A DNA stretch of 64,000 nt from Bathynomus jamesi (GCA_023014485.1 JAJOZX010000872.1:551001-615000), one strand, 5' to 3'; positions 41,948 through 53,790 are shown, counted from the stretch's first letter. The notes: generated by a model from the sequence alone, not told the origin. Translations and numbers: made by a program.

Positions 41948-44900
41948 CTGCAAAGAAAGGAGAACAAGGATAGAAGTTTAGGAAGCCAAAATCTTTTTTC
42001 TCTAAGATACCACTTTGAAACGTAAGTAGAATAGCTTTTCTAAATTAAAATATTAAAATTCTTGCTTTTTGTAACGCGGTACGAGAGAGTAGTTACGCCT
42101 CACTAAGTTTCTGGCATAACTATTTACACAACGCGTTATAATGTGATCATGTACATAGATCACCTCTGCGGGAATTGTGATTTTTTTTAGACAGTATACA
42201 AACATGGATTTCTGACACAATGCAACTTCTTTTTTCTTTGATTTTCCTTACTAAAATGAAAGCTTCTTTCGATGGGATGAAATACTTAAGTTCTTCTTCC
42301 AAAATACTTAAGAACATTTTCGATTTATCGTGAGCTTCGACATCTCTGAATCCCGCTTTCTTCAGGACATTTCCATATTCGTTGACTGTCGTCAAATAGT
42401 ATCCTGAAATCAAGCAAAACTTAGTAAATTAATTTGTTGCTAAAACGAAAGGAAAATACAACTTTTGTATATGTAAATAAATCAACGAAAGGTCATTCGA
42501 ATCAGGCGAAAGGTTACACTTAAAATAAAATAATCATACGGGAAAAAGTACACAAGAAATAAAGCAATTCATTCTTTTATCCAAGTTATTTACATTTGTA
42601 GGACCTAGGTGACATTTGCCCATCTTGCTTCTTAATGAATCTTAAACTACTGTATCTTCAGGAATGGAATTTATATGTTGAGAGAAATTTAAACCAATGG
42701 TATTTGGTGAATACCGTACGAGTAGGTATATAACCTTTTCGGACACCTTTGGCTTTGTAAGACAACTCAAATGCAAGCAACGCATTTTGTTTATTTTAAA
42801 AATTTCACTGGTTATACAATTTTAATTTATATCCAACAAAATGGAAACATACGAATATATCATAATTATGCTTTCAACGGGTCATTATTGTCTTGTATTA
42901 TAAAACAAAGTAAATAATTTGTTTTAAGGTGTGAAAATATTATCTACTTAAACCTTTAAGATACAAACCATATTTCTTGCACAACTCATACATATGCTTG
43001 AAATTTAATTGAGAAACACAATATATACAGCTGTTCTTTCATCTATAATGTTCGACCTCATTACCAATATACACAAGTGTTTAATTATGAGTAGACAAGT
43101 GTCTAAAACCTGTAATTGCTCATGCAAAATTCATATAAAAATATAATGATCGGAACTTTGAAATGTATCAAACAGAGATAAGCTCAGCAAAACCTAAAGC
43201 TTAAGAACCAAATTAAATAAAATAAATAGTTCAGATTGATAATTATTTATTTTATGCTAAAATTATTTATTAACAGGAACAAATTGTAAAATTGTATTTA
43301 TTTTATAAGTAAAGAATTGTTCATTAAAATAATATTCATTATTTATTCAATTAAATTCAACAGCTCAAAAACCAGGACTGGAATAAGGCCCAACAGAAGA
43401 AAGTTGAATCAGTCAGACTGATCCAAAGTCCAATACGTTTATGCTGTAATTGGATGGACCTACTGAGTACTGTAATGTCCTGTTAGGCTACTATTAGAAT
43501 AGTTTAGGTTGGGTCAGCTCAGATTAACTCAAGTCAGATTAGAAACAAGGTCGAACTGGAATTAAATGAAATTGGTCAGACTGAAATTAGGTTTATATCA
43601 CTGAAAGTCAGTTTAATTTGAAATAAGGTTGGGTTAGCCAAATTGGAATAAAGTCGAACTGAAATTAAATTCAGTAGAACTAAATCAAACTACTCCTTCC
43701 AATTCGACTTAATTCATGCAAGTTATATTGACAGCTTACTAACCTCTTTGTTTAACGTATTCGATGAAATCTAGCGAGTGATCCTGGTCCCCTTTCGCGT
43801 AATCTGTTATCAAAAGCATTCCACCAGGTTTCAACCATGGCTACGAATAAGAAATAAGATTTAAATCTATAAGACAAGAAAACAAGGAAAACATCCCATT
43901 TATGGATTTTCAAAATAAAGTTATGGTCAATTCATACCAAATCACTACTCACTGTGCTTGAGTATATCATCGCTTTTTTTAGTTTTGGTACAGTTATCGA
44001 GTCTATGAGAACCCTATACACATACAATATACATTCGCCTATACAGTCTACTAGAAAAAAAATTCTATAAAGCATAAAAAATTATGATTTGGCAATATTC
44101 TATTTTACTTTGGAAATTTTATTATTCTTTTTAGCGGCAAAACAAAACTCAATCATTACTAATTAGTAATTTCTTATACTTTTTAGAATTTTGCTTCTAC
44201 GCTACCTTTTTTGTCGAAACTGCACATTCAACGGGATCCTAGTACATACATGTGCTCTATTGGAAATGCATTTCATAGCCCCCCCCCACCATCACTTTTG
44301 GAGGCCAAAAGAGAAAACTATATCCTCAAGTGCCCACTTCCTAATTCGGCAAGATTGTTACCTTTGCATAATGATGTATCAACTGACCAATTTTCGTAAA
44401 TTTTAAGCGAACTATAAGCGATTTTGTTTTAAATACAGTTACTTGAAAAACCGTAAAGGTTATGTATGGAGCATTGTACGTAAAAATGACATAGATAATA
44501 GTGTCAGAGGTAATAATGCCTGAGGGTAAAATGTCAAAGAAAAAAAACGCCATACGTACAAAATGCCATATTTGAATTATTTATGTAATATTTTATGAAA
44601 ACCAATAAAATATGTATACAAACTTACATTTTTACCTTACCTAATCTATTGCATTTTTACCATGTGACATGTTGAACCTGTGGTATTTTCAGTGGTGGGC
44701 GCGGTACCAAAATTTGGGGGTGCGTTACGCGGTACTGCGGTACTTTTTCAGGTCCCCCTGGTGCGTTCCGCGGTACTGCACACAAGAACAACACAAGTAA
44801 TAGCACATATTTTCAGAAATTGCATATCGGCGATTTCGCACCTGAACTTTCTGCCATAATGGCTAAAAATCGATCTTTGTCACAGAAATGTAACACACGT

Positions 44901-47900
44901 GCAACCGGCTCAAAAGCAAGCACTGCACTGAGGCGTTGTGATAGGATGGCAACGTAACATGTTCTGAACGAAAACTTAACGTGTCTAGAGTTAGGCTGAT
45001 GCAACACACGCAGCATTCGTCTTACTGTACTCCTGTAATAAGGTTTACTTCAAAAAAAGTGTTAATTTTTTGAAAAGTCGTGTTTGTCGGTACCGCGGAA
45101 AGTACCGCGGGAAATTTGAATGCGGTAGCGGTACTGCTGTACTTTCAGCGATCCTTTGCGGTACTGCGTTATGCGGTACCGGTTTGGTAGTGCGGTAGTA
45201 CCGCAGTACCGCAAAAAATACCGCAAGTGCCCAGCTTTGGGTATTTTTATCTCTAGCATTTTTACCGCATGATACAGAATCCATATTGTTATGGTCCACA
45301 AATCAAGGCTTATTATACAGTATCTGACAGAAAATTTTAGTTTAATAGGTTTCACACATGTATCTATAGGACCCATGCTGTAATTGTATTAAAATTCGTA
45401 GAAATTAATTTCATAATGATACTAGATTAAAAAAAAAGGAAAAGTGAATTCAGACGTGATTATTTCTCAATCCATAGTTCATTCAGGTGGTATAAAACTA
45501 TATACCATTCTCAAATATTTCTTAATAAATCTATTTCATTTCTATTGTGGCTTTTCAAACCTCAAGATGAGGATGCTGAAAAAAAGAACACAGTTTTGGA
45601 AAGAGGGGAAAAGATGAAAGTGCGAGTCATTTTGATGACATGAACAAGGTATAGCTGAAGAGTTTGAAATAAAAACTATAACTTGCACATATAGAAGCTT
45701 CTCTGAATGTGTATGGGTACAGACTATTATACTTTTCAGTGATGAATTCGAAACTTAACCACCTTACTCTACATAAGTATTGAAAAATTTATTGAAGAAT
45801 TTATTATTTAGCTTGAGAGAGAGAGATTATTTTGGTTTAGGTGTAATATTAAGGTTAAGTTTACTTTAAATACACACAGTAATTATAGAAATAATAATGG
45901 CCCATTTAGACACTGTCAACATAGCTACCGGTACAGACTTTTTCACTGTAGGCTGCAGTGGTTTTCAGGTTAAAATTTGGTCAGCATCCAGATTACTAAC
46001 TATGGTGAAGCTAAATTCATTAAAATTAATTTAGACTTACCAAAAATGAAGTTGCCAGTTGAACGTTACCCTTTCTGTTTAACTAATCCATAAGTTTCAT
46101 TTAGTTTCCAGGTTTGAATTTTATTTGTTAAGTTTTAAGTTACTATTTAACACACTGCTAGGTTATTTATTTGCAGGGGCTATTTCCCAGACCTAGGTTT
46201 TGCAGGTTAAGTTAGGCTAGGGCTGTATTGCCCTTAAGTTTTTGTTTATAAAGGTTTAAGGTTTAAGGTTTTGAGGGTTTTACTCAAGTTAAGTTAGGGC
46301 TATATTGCCTTTAAGTTTTAATAGGGGTTATAACAGCCATTTAATTATTGAGTTAGGGCAGTTGTAGCCGGGTTCGAGTTTCTTCTAGGTACCGAGTTTT
46401 TTTCTTACCTTAGTTATTTTCTTTAACTAACTTACACCTAGTTCTGATAGGCCTCTATTTAGTTAAACAGGGTTTTTGTTTAATTGCAGTGGTTATTAAG
46501 GATAAGGTTTAAGGTTGTGAGGTTTAAAGGGTGACTAAGTTGCCGGGTTAGTTGGGTAACCACGAGAATTTTATTTTACGAAAATACTAGCCCGCTTCAT
46601 GCAGTCAAAATTTTTCAAAAATAGACAAAGCTCCGTTTTTCTTTATCTCAGAAACTTTTTTTCTTTCTTCTTTTTGTTAATTAGGGAAACCCAACTTCAC
46701 TAGTTGGTTAGAACGAGGGTTGTTATTTTTATTTATTTTGTTTATATTTTATTTGGAAATATATGCGGTTATTTCTAACCACTTTTTTTAACAATAAGTC
46801 ATATATTAAGAAAATACGGAGAATAACTTAAAATGTGCAACACAAAGGAGGTTTCGCCCCAACGTCTCTTACCATTACTCCATTCGAGAAACCAAAAACT
46901 TTCTTTTGAAGTGTAGCTTTTGAGCGCAACTCGTCTTATCATGTGCGTTTCCAGAAATGTATTAGTTAACCAAAACGAGATACATTAAAAATTTACACTT
47001 AAAAGGATGGCGTAGTGATTAAAGACGTGTTCAGGATGTGGCCCAGGGACGCAGGGAGAAAGCCTCCTCTGTGCTGCACATTTTACTTTAGTTTACGTGT
47101 TAAAATCAAACGAATTATTGTAGTTCTCTACAATAATATATTACGAAAACTATACGCCAACATAAGAAACGAAATACGCCAACATAAGGGACTGGGTATC
47201 CATAGAGACATTGTGCAGGAAATGGGTAAATAGTATGGAAGAAGGAAATAAGAAGTGGCAGTTTATAAGAATAATTATATCACAACATTTGAAAATATAG
47301 ATGAAGAAATTTTAGGAAATTTGGAGACTCTATAAATCAAAAAATGAATGAAAATGCAGTACTGGTAACCAGATAAATTGTAATATCCGGAACCCCTACT
47401 TCTCCACACGGGGGAGGGGAGGTGGGAGTAAATTCCAAAAAGAGTCAACTGAGCCCGAACAACAACAGAGAAAGTGGCCGGTCTAACTCCAACTGTGGAG
47501 ACTTTGGGAGTCAAACCCAGTTCTTCGCAGAACGGGGCGAATCTCCAACCAGCCGAGCCACTGAAGTGCTATCTGAAAATCTAACTTAACTCGAGATATA
47601 GAATTATCAGCGTAGCAGGAAAAGACAGAAGGAACACTCTTTAGGTTAAACAATGGTTAGCTAGGATTAGCCGGATATGCAGTGAGATAACTGAGTATGA
47701 GGGCAAACTGCATACATGATAGTCTTGCTAGAGAGTAGAGAAAATTTTATATTTCCCTATGAACTGGATAAGAGGCGTAGTTTTAAATCTTATGAAGTAG
47801 TTGTAGGGCAAACTGTATGGAGAAAATTCTAAGGGTGAAGAAGATTACAGATTAGACACTGGTCAAAAGACGATTGAGGTGAGCTAAGTAAATGTAATAA

Positions 47901-50900
47901 TAATCAATGACAAAGGTCAGATTAGGACAACGTTCAGGCTAGACAAGCGCGTCCTATTGCGTTAGCGCCTGGATTACAAGCACCATCAGGAGTTGAACCC
48001 CCGACCTAAGTCTTCAACTCGCTTATAGGGAAACGGTATTACCGACTGAGCCACGGGCACTGCCGAGTAACGATATAGTAGAAACTGCAGAGAATGTGAC
48101 TTCGAAGTGTTGATGGTCAAATGACTAACGAAGAAACTGTCCGAAAATTTATAGCATATACTCCAGCAAATCTTTGGATATGCCTCATTACTCCAACTAT
48201 ACATACTGTCAATCTTCCTGTTCGTAAAACCCGAAGGAAGAAGAAGAAGAAAAATTATAAGGAAAATATTGTTATACCAAATTAATTAAGAAAACAAAAA
48301 CATTAAATAAATAAGTATTATTGAGTTACAACTTGGGTTTGTGATCCCGCTATGTTACTAGGTTGCTAAACAACAACAAAGACACTACCGGTGCTTTGAT
48401 TTAGATCTTCTTTAGGGCTAACCATAGATTTCCAGCGTCCCACAAAGCGGCCTACCTAACTCTCTATCTTGTCTAATTTAGAAGCTATAGACATTACCCT
48501 TAATTGGTATAATTATTAGACAACTTCCTACTTAAATTTGTCACTTTAGAAACATCACCAAATTAAACTTAGCACCAACGATTTAGTCAGATATAAATAA
48601 TCATACTGTTAGTTCAGCCCAAACAAACGAACAGACCGCGTTCCGCTGTTTATCCTTTTGTGTTGCCATTCAGCTTTCTTTTAGTGACTTTTAGACTATA
48701 TACATACAGTATATACGTACGCACACACACACACACGTCACCTCAATTTCTGTCCCAAGAAATAAATGCACAAAAACTTCCGGTTATCTCCAAACAGAAT
48801 GAAATTTCTTATACAGGGTGTCCCAGAATTAACTATCTATTTCAATGAAATCGGACAAATTTTTTAAAAACACACTTTTATTTATGTTTATCATGTTTAA
48901 TATGTGTTAAAAATGTATAAATTTCTAAATTTTTTTCATAATTTTATTTTCATAATTTTTTCATAGTTTTTCAGTTTTATTTTTAGAATGGCAAAGAGAC
49001 TCTCCAAAAGTTAACGTGTGGCTTGGAATGACCAAATCCAAAATTTATGGCCCATTCTTCTTTGGTGAAGCAACTGTAACAGGTACCGTCTACCTTGATA
49101 TGCTTCAGCAGTTTCTCGAACCACAGCTTCTTGATGATGGCATTCTTGATAATGTTGTGTTTCAACAAGATGGAGCACCATGTCATTATGCTCTAATTGT
49201 TCGAGAATACCTCAACAGACGCCTTCCGAATCGGTGGATTGGACGTGGAGGACCTCGACCTTGGCCTCCGCGTTCTCCGGATTTGACACCCCTGGATTTC
49301 TTTGCATGGGGTTTCATAAAAACAAAGGTTTATCGCCAAAAGATCAATAGTTTAGCTGAACTTAAAGAACGCATCCAGTTGGCAGTGCGGGAGATAACAC
49401 CTGAAATGCTTCAAAATGTGTTTCGCAGCGCTGAGGATAGATTTGAAATTTGCAGATACAGACGGTGCACATGTTGAAACTTCTCAATAAAGTTTTGACT
49501 TATGATTTATAAATCTATTTGTTTTTGTATCATAATTTAGTAATAAACACAAAATTATGTCAGTTTTTATTAAATTTGTCCGATTTCATTGAAATAGATA
49601 GTTAATTCTGGGACACCCTGTATTATCCGTTGCGACAGATCTGTCAAAACGGGTAATGCCCGAAATCAATACTAAAAATACTATTACAGCACTAATAATA
49701 ATAATAATAATAATAACAACCGAAGTTGTTTAGCCTTCTTTCTTGTTAATAAAGATCATATGACAGCGGGGACCCACAGCTTGTTGTGCGTGAGATCAGA
49801 ATCACATTCGGGATTCGACACATTCTCATTCCTTTTCTGTCCAACTTTCTAACGCAAGGGTTAATCGGTATTTTCAATCTTTCATCTACTCAATCGGTCA
49901 GCTCTGGAACAATTTTCCTCAATTCCTCTTTCTCCCCGTCTATGACCTCCACTCTCTCAAACGCAGAGTGTTCAGGCATCTCGAAAACTTTGGACCTTGA
50001 TTTTGACTCTCTTCTTCCTCTATTTTTGGGGTACGTTTTTGCGGGTATTTGCCCTTGGCCCCTCTTTCCTACATAAAAACAACTTATCAAAGCAGACCTA
50101 GAGAAGAATCTTAATCGGCGTAAGTCTGAAGTCCGAACCAAGACTCGAACCTAAGACCTTTAAATCAACAGCCCAGTGCTCTACCACTACTCAACCTTTC
50201 TCTCCTATGAAATTAATAACTACTGTATAATCAAATGAATTTTTAAAATCATTTTCATAAATAAATAAAGAAAAGAATTGAACGGTATCCCATGCTGTCC
50301 TCAGCACGCGCACACACACACACACCACACAAACGTGTGCGCGTCTCCGCATAAACGAGGTACCGACTTTTTAAAATCTATATATCTAAAACTCTAATTA
50401 ACCAAACTTAATTTAAGCTAAGCTAACCTAACCTTGGTGCCATCGAACCGAGAAGGGAGTGATAAGTGTTTCGAACCCAATTCAGAGTTGAAGGTTGGTT
50501 TCTGTTAAGTCATTAAATAGTGAGGTACTCGCTTATCTAGCCTAACCAAGCCTTAACTAACCTAATCAGGACCAACATATCTTTTTTTTGACTAAAAATG
50601 TTTCGATATTTTTTTTTATAATGTTCAGAGGTACCAAAAGTGCTACCTCACGAAAAAATTTACCCACTACATCAGTAAAATATCACACAATCGACCTCAT
50701 TTATGCCCAGTTGCACACACACACACACACAGTTAGTACCATACCAAAATCTACCTTGATCATACCATCAGGTAGCAGAAAATATTTTCATGGCTATTTA
50801 ACATGTAAATTAATGTATGTCCAAAACAGGATGATTACGATATGGTGTCAAATGGGCTGATTGCAAATTGTTTCCCTACAAACATTGCAACACCTATGCT

Positions 50901-52112
50901 TTGCGCGTTGTATAAACCCTCTTCTTTTATTCAAACTCACCAGAATTCGTTTGAAGAGGTATTCTTTATCTTTGATATGAAGAATCGTATCTCTGGAGTA
51001 TATAATGTCGAATTCGTTATCAGGATAATTGACTTTTAAAATATCACCTATCTCGAAACTTACCTGCAAGATAAAAATCATAAATTAATTAAATTTAGGT
51101 TACAATTCACTTAAGTACATTTCACAATACAATATTTCAAGTGAGTTGATATCATGATCTACAGACAGAGTAAGAAACATTCTCATTCGGAGTTTTGAAA
51201 TACAAGTTTTCCTACTCTCTCTCTGATATTTTCCATTTCTCGACTGAGGCGATCCTTCGCAATGGAAATCATGTTTGAGGATAGATCGACCCCGCGAATG
51301 ATGCAGCCATATTGGCGAGCTATGTAAAACGCAGGTCCCCCCGTGCCGCAACCGATGTCCAACATTTTCTCGCCTGGTTTTAGATTTAGTAGCAAGCAGA
51401 ATTCCTGAAGATGAAAACGGAGAGATTTAATATCAATTAAAATACTTATATCACGTTATATTTTTATTGTTATTTTTACTTTTTGATATAATTCATAAGA
51501 TTAAATGAAAATATTGGAATCACTTTATAGTTGTAAGACAAAGATTTTCAGACCACCTCAGCTTTCGTTTTTTTGTAAAAGAAAATTAAATTGAAACCTG
51601 TTAACATTCTTAATTAAAAAATATGACAAGATCGCCTCAACTATGTCTACTTGCTATACACATCATTTCTATAATAGATAGAATGAAGATAGTGTAGTGA
51701 CTATACTGGAAAGTATAGAAGCCCCATAAACATACATTTTGACGCCACAATGACCTTTCTATGAATAAATAATAGATCCGGAGATATGACGTATATACCT
51801 CAAAATATCCGCCATCTTGGAAAATGGTGGCTACCAAATTAAGGCTCCAGAGTTGAAATGTCTATTCAAGCTTTTAACATTGTGGTTTAGTTAGGTAATC
51901 AACACAAGCCATAAAATTTCGTGTACATAAAAATTTTTGCGGGTTTATAGTGTGGCGCCAGGACTATTAATTACCTTTGTAGTATTTTCTCCTCCAGTCG
52001 ATACCCACGTATGCCCGAAAATCCTCTCATATCGAAGAATGGATTTCAATGAATATTGGTTGGCATCGAGGAATTCCTGCGAAGCTGCTTCCTTTTTATC
52101 CCTTGACGACAT
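41840..52112 (-). CDS. PMT: Phosphoethanolamine N-methyltransferase, six coding exons
   Basis: Host gene. The enzyme transfers methyl groups from S-adenosylmethionine to phosphoethanolamine, the soluble route to phosphocholine and phosphatidylcholine. Exons 52112-51975, 51404-51216, 51063-50941, 43840-43744, 42403-42252 and 41947-41840 join in frame to 268 residues. All introns are GT-AG; all are phase 0 except the fourth, phase 1. Seen: [16 protein letters not shown] near the start with Tyr20; the SAM loop [10 protein letters not shown] (60-69); acidic GVD (Asp86); [10 protein letters not shown] with His138; WLKPGG (152-157); ITDY; and a C-terminal EIVGGWQSK...QAWGLF. The Tyr and His match the catalytic pair described in the single-domain malaria-parasite enzyme (266 residues). 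The ATG at 52112 lies directly behind an acceptor AG, so a non-coding 5' exon, or an upstream first methyltransferase domain, lies further out. None was recognised up to 64 kb. Confidence 0.9.
42252..42403 (-). CDS. PMT: PMT coding exon 5
   Basis: Acceptor TTGATTTCAG|GATACT (phase 1). Encodes [50 protein letters not shown]. Donor TTA|GTAAGG; reading past it leads to an unrelated basic tail and a stop. Confidence 0.92.
43744..43840 (-). CDS. PMT: PMT coding exon 4
   Basis: Acceptor TTATTCGTAG|CCATGG. Encodes [32 protein letters not shown] and the first base of Gly. Donor AGAG|GTTAGT. The WLKPGG...ITDY run is the post-catalytic strand of class I methyltransferases of this family. Confidence 0.92.
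44690..45239. mobile_element. CpG-rich non-autonomous hAT, 550 bp, 8-bp TSD, in PMT intron 3
   Basis: Ends CAGTGGTGGGCGCGGTACCA and, from the right, CAAAGCTGGGCACTTGCGGT, flanked by GGTATTTT (44682-44689 and 45240-45247). More than a dozen copies of GCGGTACT or its complement crowd both subterminal regions. No transposase. Confidence 0.92.
45248..47379. other. PMT intron 3 interior: short tandem duplication and AT-rich sequence
   Basis: A degenerate duplication of about 75 bp, TTAAGTTAGG..GGGCT.TATTGCC.TTAAG, lies at about 46207 and 46282, with AAGGTTTAAGG runs nearby. A possible SINE head GATGGCGTAGTGATTAAAGA lies at about 47006, without a clear B box. Confidence 0.45.
47385..47575 (-). repeat. 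tRNA-derived SINE (minus strand)
   Basis: Read from 47575: A-box-like GTGGCTCGGCTGGTTGGAGA, B-box-like TGGGTTTGACTCCCA. Then a unique body with GTTCGGGCTCAGTTGACTCT. Confidence 0.7.
47965..48062 (-). repeat. tRNA-like sequence or SINE head (minus strand)
   Basis: GTGCCCGTGGCTCAGTCGGT, then an 18-base longer middle, and GGGGGTTCAACTCCTGATGG. A and B boxes are good, and the spacing would fit a type II tRNA with a long variable arm. The acceptor stem does not pair properly, so a SINE or tRNA pseudogene is more likely than a functional tRNA. Confidence 0.6.
48063..48813. other. Intronic spacer with (CA)n
   Basis: CA repeat at about 48720-48736. Nothing else recognised. Confidence 0.45.
48814..49620 (+). 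mobile_element. mariner-type (DD41D) element, 807 bp, TA TSD
   Basis: Ends CAGGGTGTCCCAGAATTAAC on both sides; the inverted similarity continues through TATCTATTTCAATGAAATCG and GACAAATTT. TA at 48812-48813 and 49621-49622. The 5' half of the transposase is replaced by AT-rich sequence. Confidence 0.93.
48989..49477 (+). pseudogene. mariner-type transposase, C-terminal half
   Basis: Open from [20 protein letters not shown], then [40 protein letters not shown] (second catalytic Asp in QQDGAP) and [20 protein letters not shown] (third Asp). I count 41 residues between these two Asp, hence DD41D. It ends [11 protein letters not shown]. The DNA-binding region and the first Asp are missing, but the retained frame has no stop. 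Confidence 0.9.
49690..49717. repeat. (ATA)n microsatellite
   Basis: About nine AAT/ATA trinucleotides. Confidence 0.9.
49785..50090 (+). pseudogene. LINE 3'-end fragment
   Basis: One frame (from about 49902) reads [20 protein letters not shown], then [13 protein letters not shown] followed by stops, and [17 protein letters not shown]. The LWNxxPxxxFxxxYDLxSFKxxVxxHL block is the conserved C-terminal end of many non-LTR proteins. A sister fragment lies at 53590-53790. Confidence 0.7.
50075..50200 (-). repeat. tRNA-derived SINE (minus strand)
   Basis: A-box-like TTGAGTAGTGGTAGAGCACT and B-box-like TTAGGTTCGAGTCTTGG in tRNA spacing, then GTTCGGACTTCAGACTTACG. It overlaps the end of the LINE fragment. 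Confidence 0.7.
50941..51063 (-). CDS. PMT: PMT coding exon 3 (41 codons)
   Basis: Acceptor TTATCTTGCAG|GTAAGT. Encodes [41 protein letters not shown]. Donor CTG|GTGAGT. The following intron is 7.1 kb and full of transposable elements. Confidence 0.9.
51216..51404 (-). CDS. PMT: PMT coding exon 2 (63 codons), SAM-binding loop
   Basis: Acceptor CATCTTCAG|GAATTC. Encodes [53 protein letters not shown]. Donor AGAGA|GTAGGA, chosen because it keeps phase 0 and joins RER to VSFEIGD. The donor is slightly non-consensus, so this boundary is the least certain. Confidence 0.85.
51975..52112 (-). CDS. PMT: PMT coding exon 1 (46 codons)
   Basis: Starts at ATG 52112, preceded by the acceptor TTTCATTTACAG. 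Encodes [20 protein letters not shown], then [20 protein letters not shown] and ENTTK. Donor AAAG|GTAATT. Start choice: no upstream in-frame coding similarity, but the acceptor means the transcript begins further upstream. Confidence 0.85.
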
Positions 52113-52179
52113 CTGTAAATGAAAGTGTTTTTGGTTTAAAATCTTTCGGGCAATTAGTTTTTCCTAAGTTAATGTAATG

Positions 52180-52325
52180 ACGGAATTGTTTAACCTCCTT
52201 CGTAATATCCAAGGTTATACGACAGGGAAGAATTACAGCTTTACGTAGGATCCGAACCACGGTCGCTACATAATCTGAACGCAAAGGACGGTCTCCCATT
52301 TAACCACTCTCCAGACCCAAGGTCA
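52180..52325 (-). repeat. SINE related to the 5S-headed SINE at 55.7 kb (minus strand)
   Basis: Read from 52325: TTGGGTCTGGAGAGTGGTTA, AATGGGAGACCGTCCTTTGC, CAGATTATGTAGCGACC, GTGGTTCGGATCCTACGTAA, AGCTGTA, and then GAAGGAGGTTAAACAA. It aligns base for base with 55750-55880, but the 5' part of the 5S-like head is missing. Confidence 0.75.
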
Positions 52326-52555
52326 CCAAACTTCACTGATTGACTTGAAGTGGCATTCCGAAACTGGCCACGACGTGTGGTAGAAATTTCGCTCATTTAA
52401 TGATTCTCTCCTTAACAATCTGCATCTATGCTCCTAACGAAGATTTATTACAATGCTCCATCAATACATTTAGGTATGTAGGTATGGCCGTATATTCTAA
52501 AGTTCTCAACTACATTGGTACTTATTTTGGTAATCTTGTAGTTTAACATCGCAAA

Positions 52556-52852
52556 TTAGGTAGGAGTACTTTTAAGGTGTGTTTAAACGTAGCAAACTAA
52601 GTTTGTTTTATTTTTATTGTAGAGGTCGTTTTAAACATGGCAGGTTAGGTTAGGTTTATTTTTAAGTTGTGTTTAAACGTTGCAAATTAATTTTACTCTT
52701 ATTTTTATTGTAGAAGTCGTTTTAAACATGGCGGTACGTCCTAAAGCTCGAACGCACATAGTTAATCCCGATGCAATACAAGATAGGTGGAAAATTACAA
52801 CAAAATTAATTTACGACGTTTAAACACAACTTAAAAGTACATCTAACCTACC
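52556..52852. repeat. Inverted-repeat element with an internal tandem duplication
   Basis: Left TAGGTAGGAGTACTTTTAAG, GTGTGTTTAAACGT is mirrored at the right (ACGTTTAAACACAACTTAAA, AGTACATCTAACCTA). Inside, a unit of about 98 bp holding GTGTTTAAACGT and GTCGTTTTAAACATGGC is present twice. No target duplication found. Confidence 0.6.
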
Positions 52853-53589
52853 CTAACTTATGTTACTCGATAATATGTGGTCTAAATAAAATCAGTTTTA
52901 TTGTTTTTTTATTTCAATAATTTGCGATAGTAAACACAAGATTATCATTATTTTTTATTTTAAATTTTTTAAAGATCTCTTATTAAGTCCAAATCATGGT
53001 TATTGATAAAAAAAAATTTGTGAATTTAGTGATTTGTTTATTAAAATCAAATCACGTACTAGATTTAAATAGCAACTGCCGCTGTGCACGTGTAATACTA
53101 GTAATTGTAATTATTTGAGGTTTTAATGTTTTTATTTTTTAAAAAACATTTTCTATTTACAGCTGATAATCAGTTGACAGTAAGCTCCGCCCACTATCGT
53201 TATGAGAGTTACGAAAGATGTTAGATGCAGGATAACGACACCTGATCGACTTAACATTCTATCAGTAAGTATATTGTGAGTTAGATTAAGTTGGGTTGGG
53301 TTGGCATAGGTTACAATCCCAATATGTCATCCCTAATATATATATATATTATGAATGTAAAGAAGGGTCACCCATCCAACTGCTGAACAGACCTAACGTC
53401 ACTTAACCTATCTGATCTAACAGGAAGTGATGTTGCAACGTGGCCGCGTTGCAACTGCCACTGAAATATATGACAACTTAGGGTAATAGGAGAAGACTTT
53501 AGACACCAATCGGCCAGGGAAATACTCAGGGGGGGGGAACTTTAGGCAAGAGACAGGAAGTGCTGGAACTCTCGTTTCTGATGTCGCTG
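52853..53589. other. AT-rich stretch with GTTGGGTTGG run
   Basis: No gene recognised. A (TA)n tract lies at 53338-53350. Confidence 0.4.
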
Positions 53590-53790
53590 TCCTTCTTAGC
53601 TGATATCTTTTAGTGTCTCATCTACCCTGTGAGCAATCCAGCATGTTCTCAAACACACTTCTTTCCCTATTCCTCACTACACCTTTATTTCGGCTTTATG
53701 CTTTTCCTTCTCTGGGGGTACGGTTTTGCGGACATTCGCTCTTGGCCCCTCCTTCCTGCATTAACAAGTTTTTTTACGATGGTGAGTTAC
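53590..53790 (+). pseudogene. LINE 3'-end fragment, sister of 49.8-50.1 kb
   Basis: CSHTLLSLFLTTPLFRLYAF, then PSLGVRFCGHSLLAPPSCIN matches [17 protein letters not shown] of the other copy at protein and DNA level (CTCTTGGCCCCTCCTTCCTG). It is shorter and lacks the LWN block. Confidence 0.65.

Noticed and set aside
47965..48062. Possible functional tRNA gene on the minus strand
   Set aside because: A and B boxes are present, but the acceptor stem does not pair and no convincing anticodon stem can be drawn; better seen as a SINE head.
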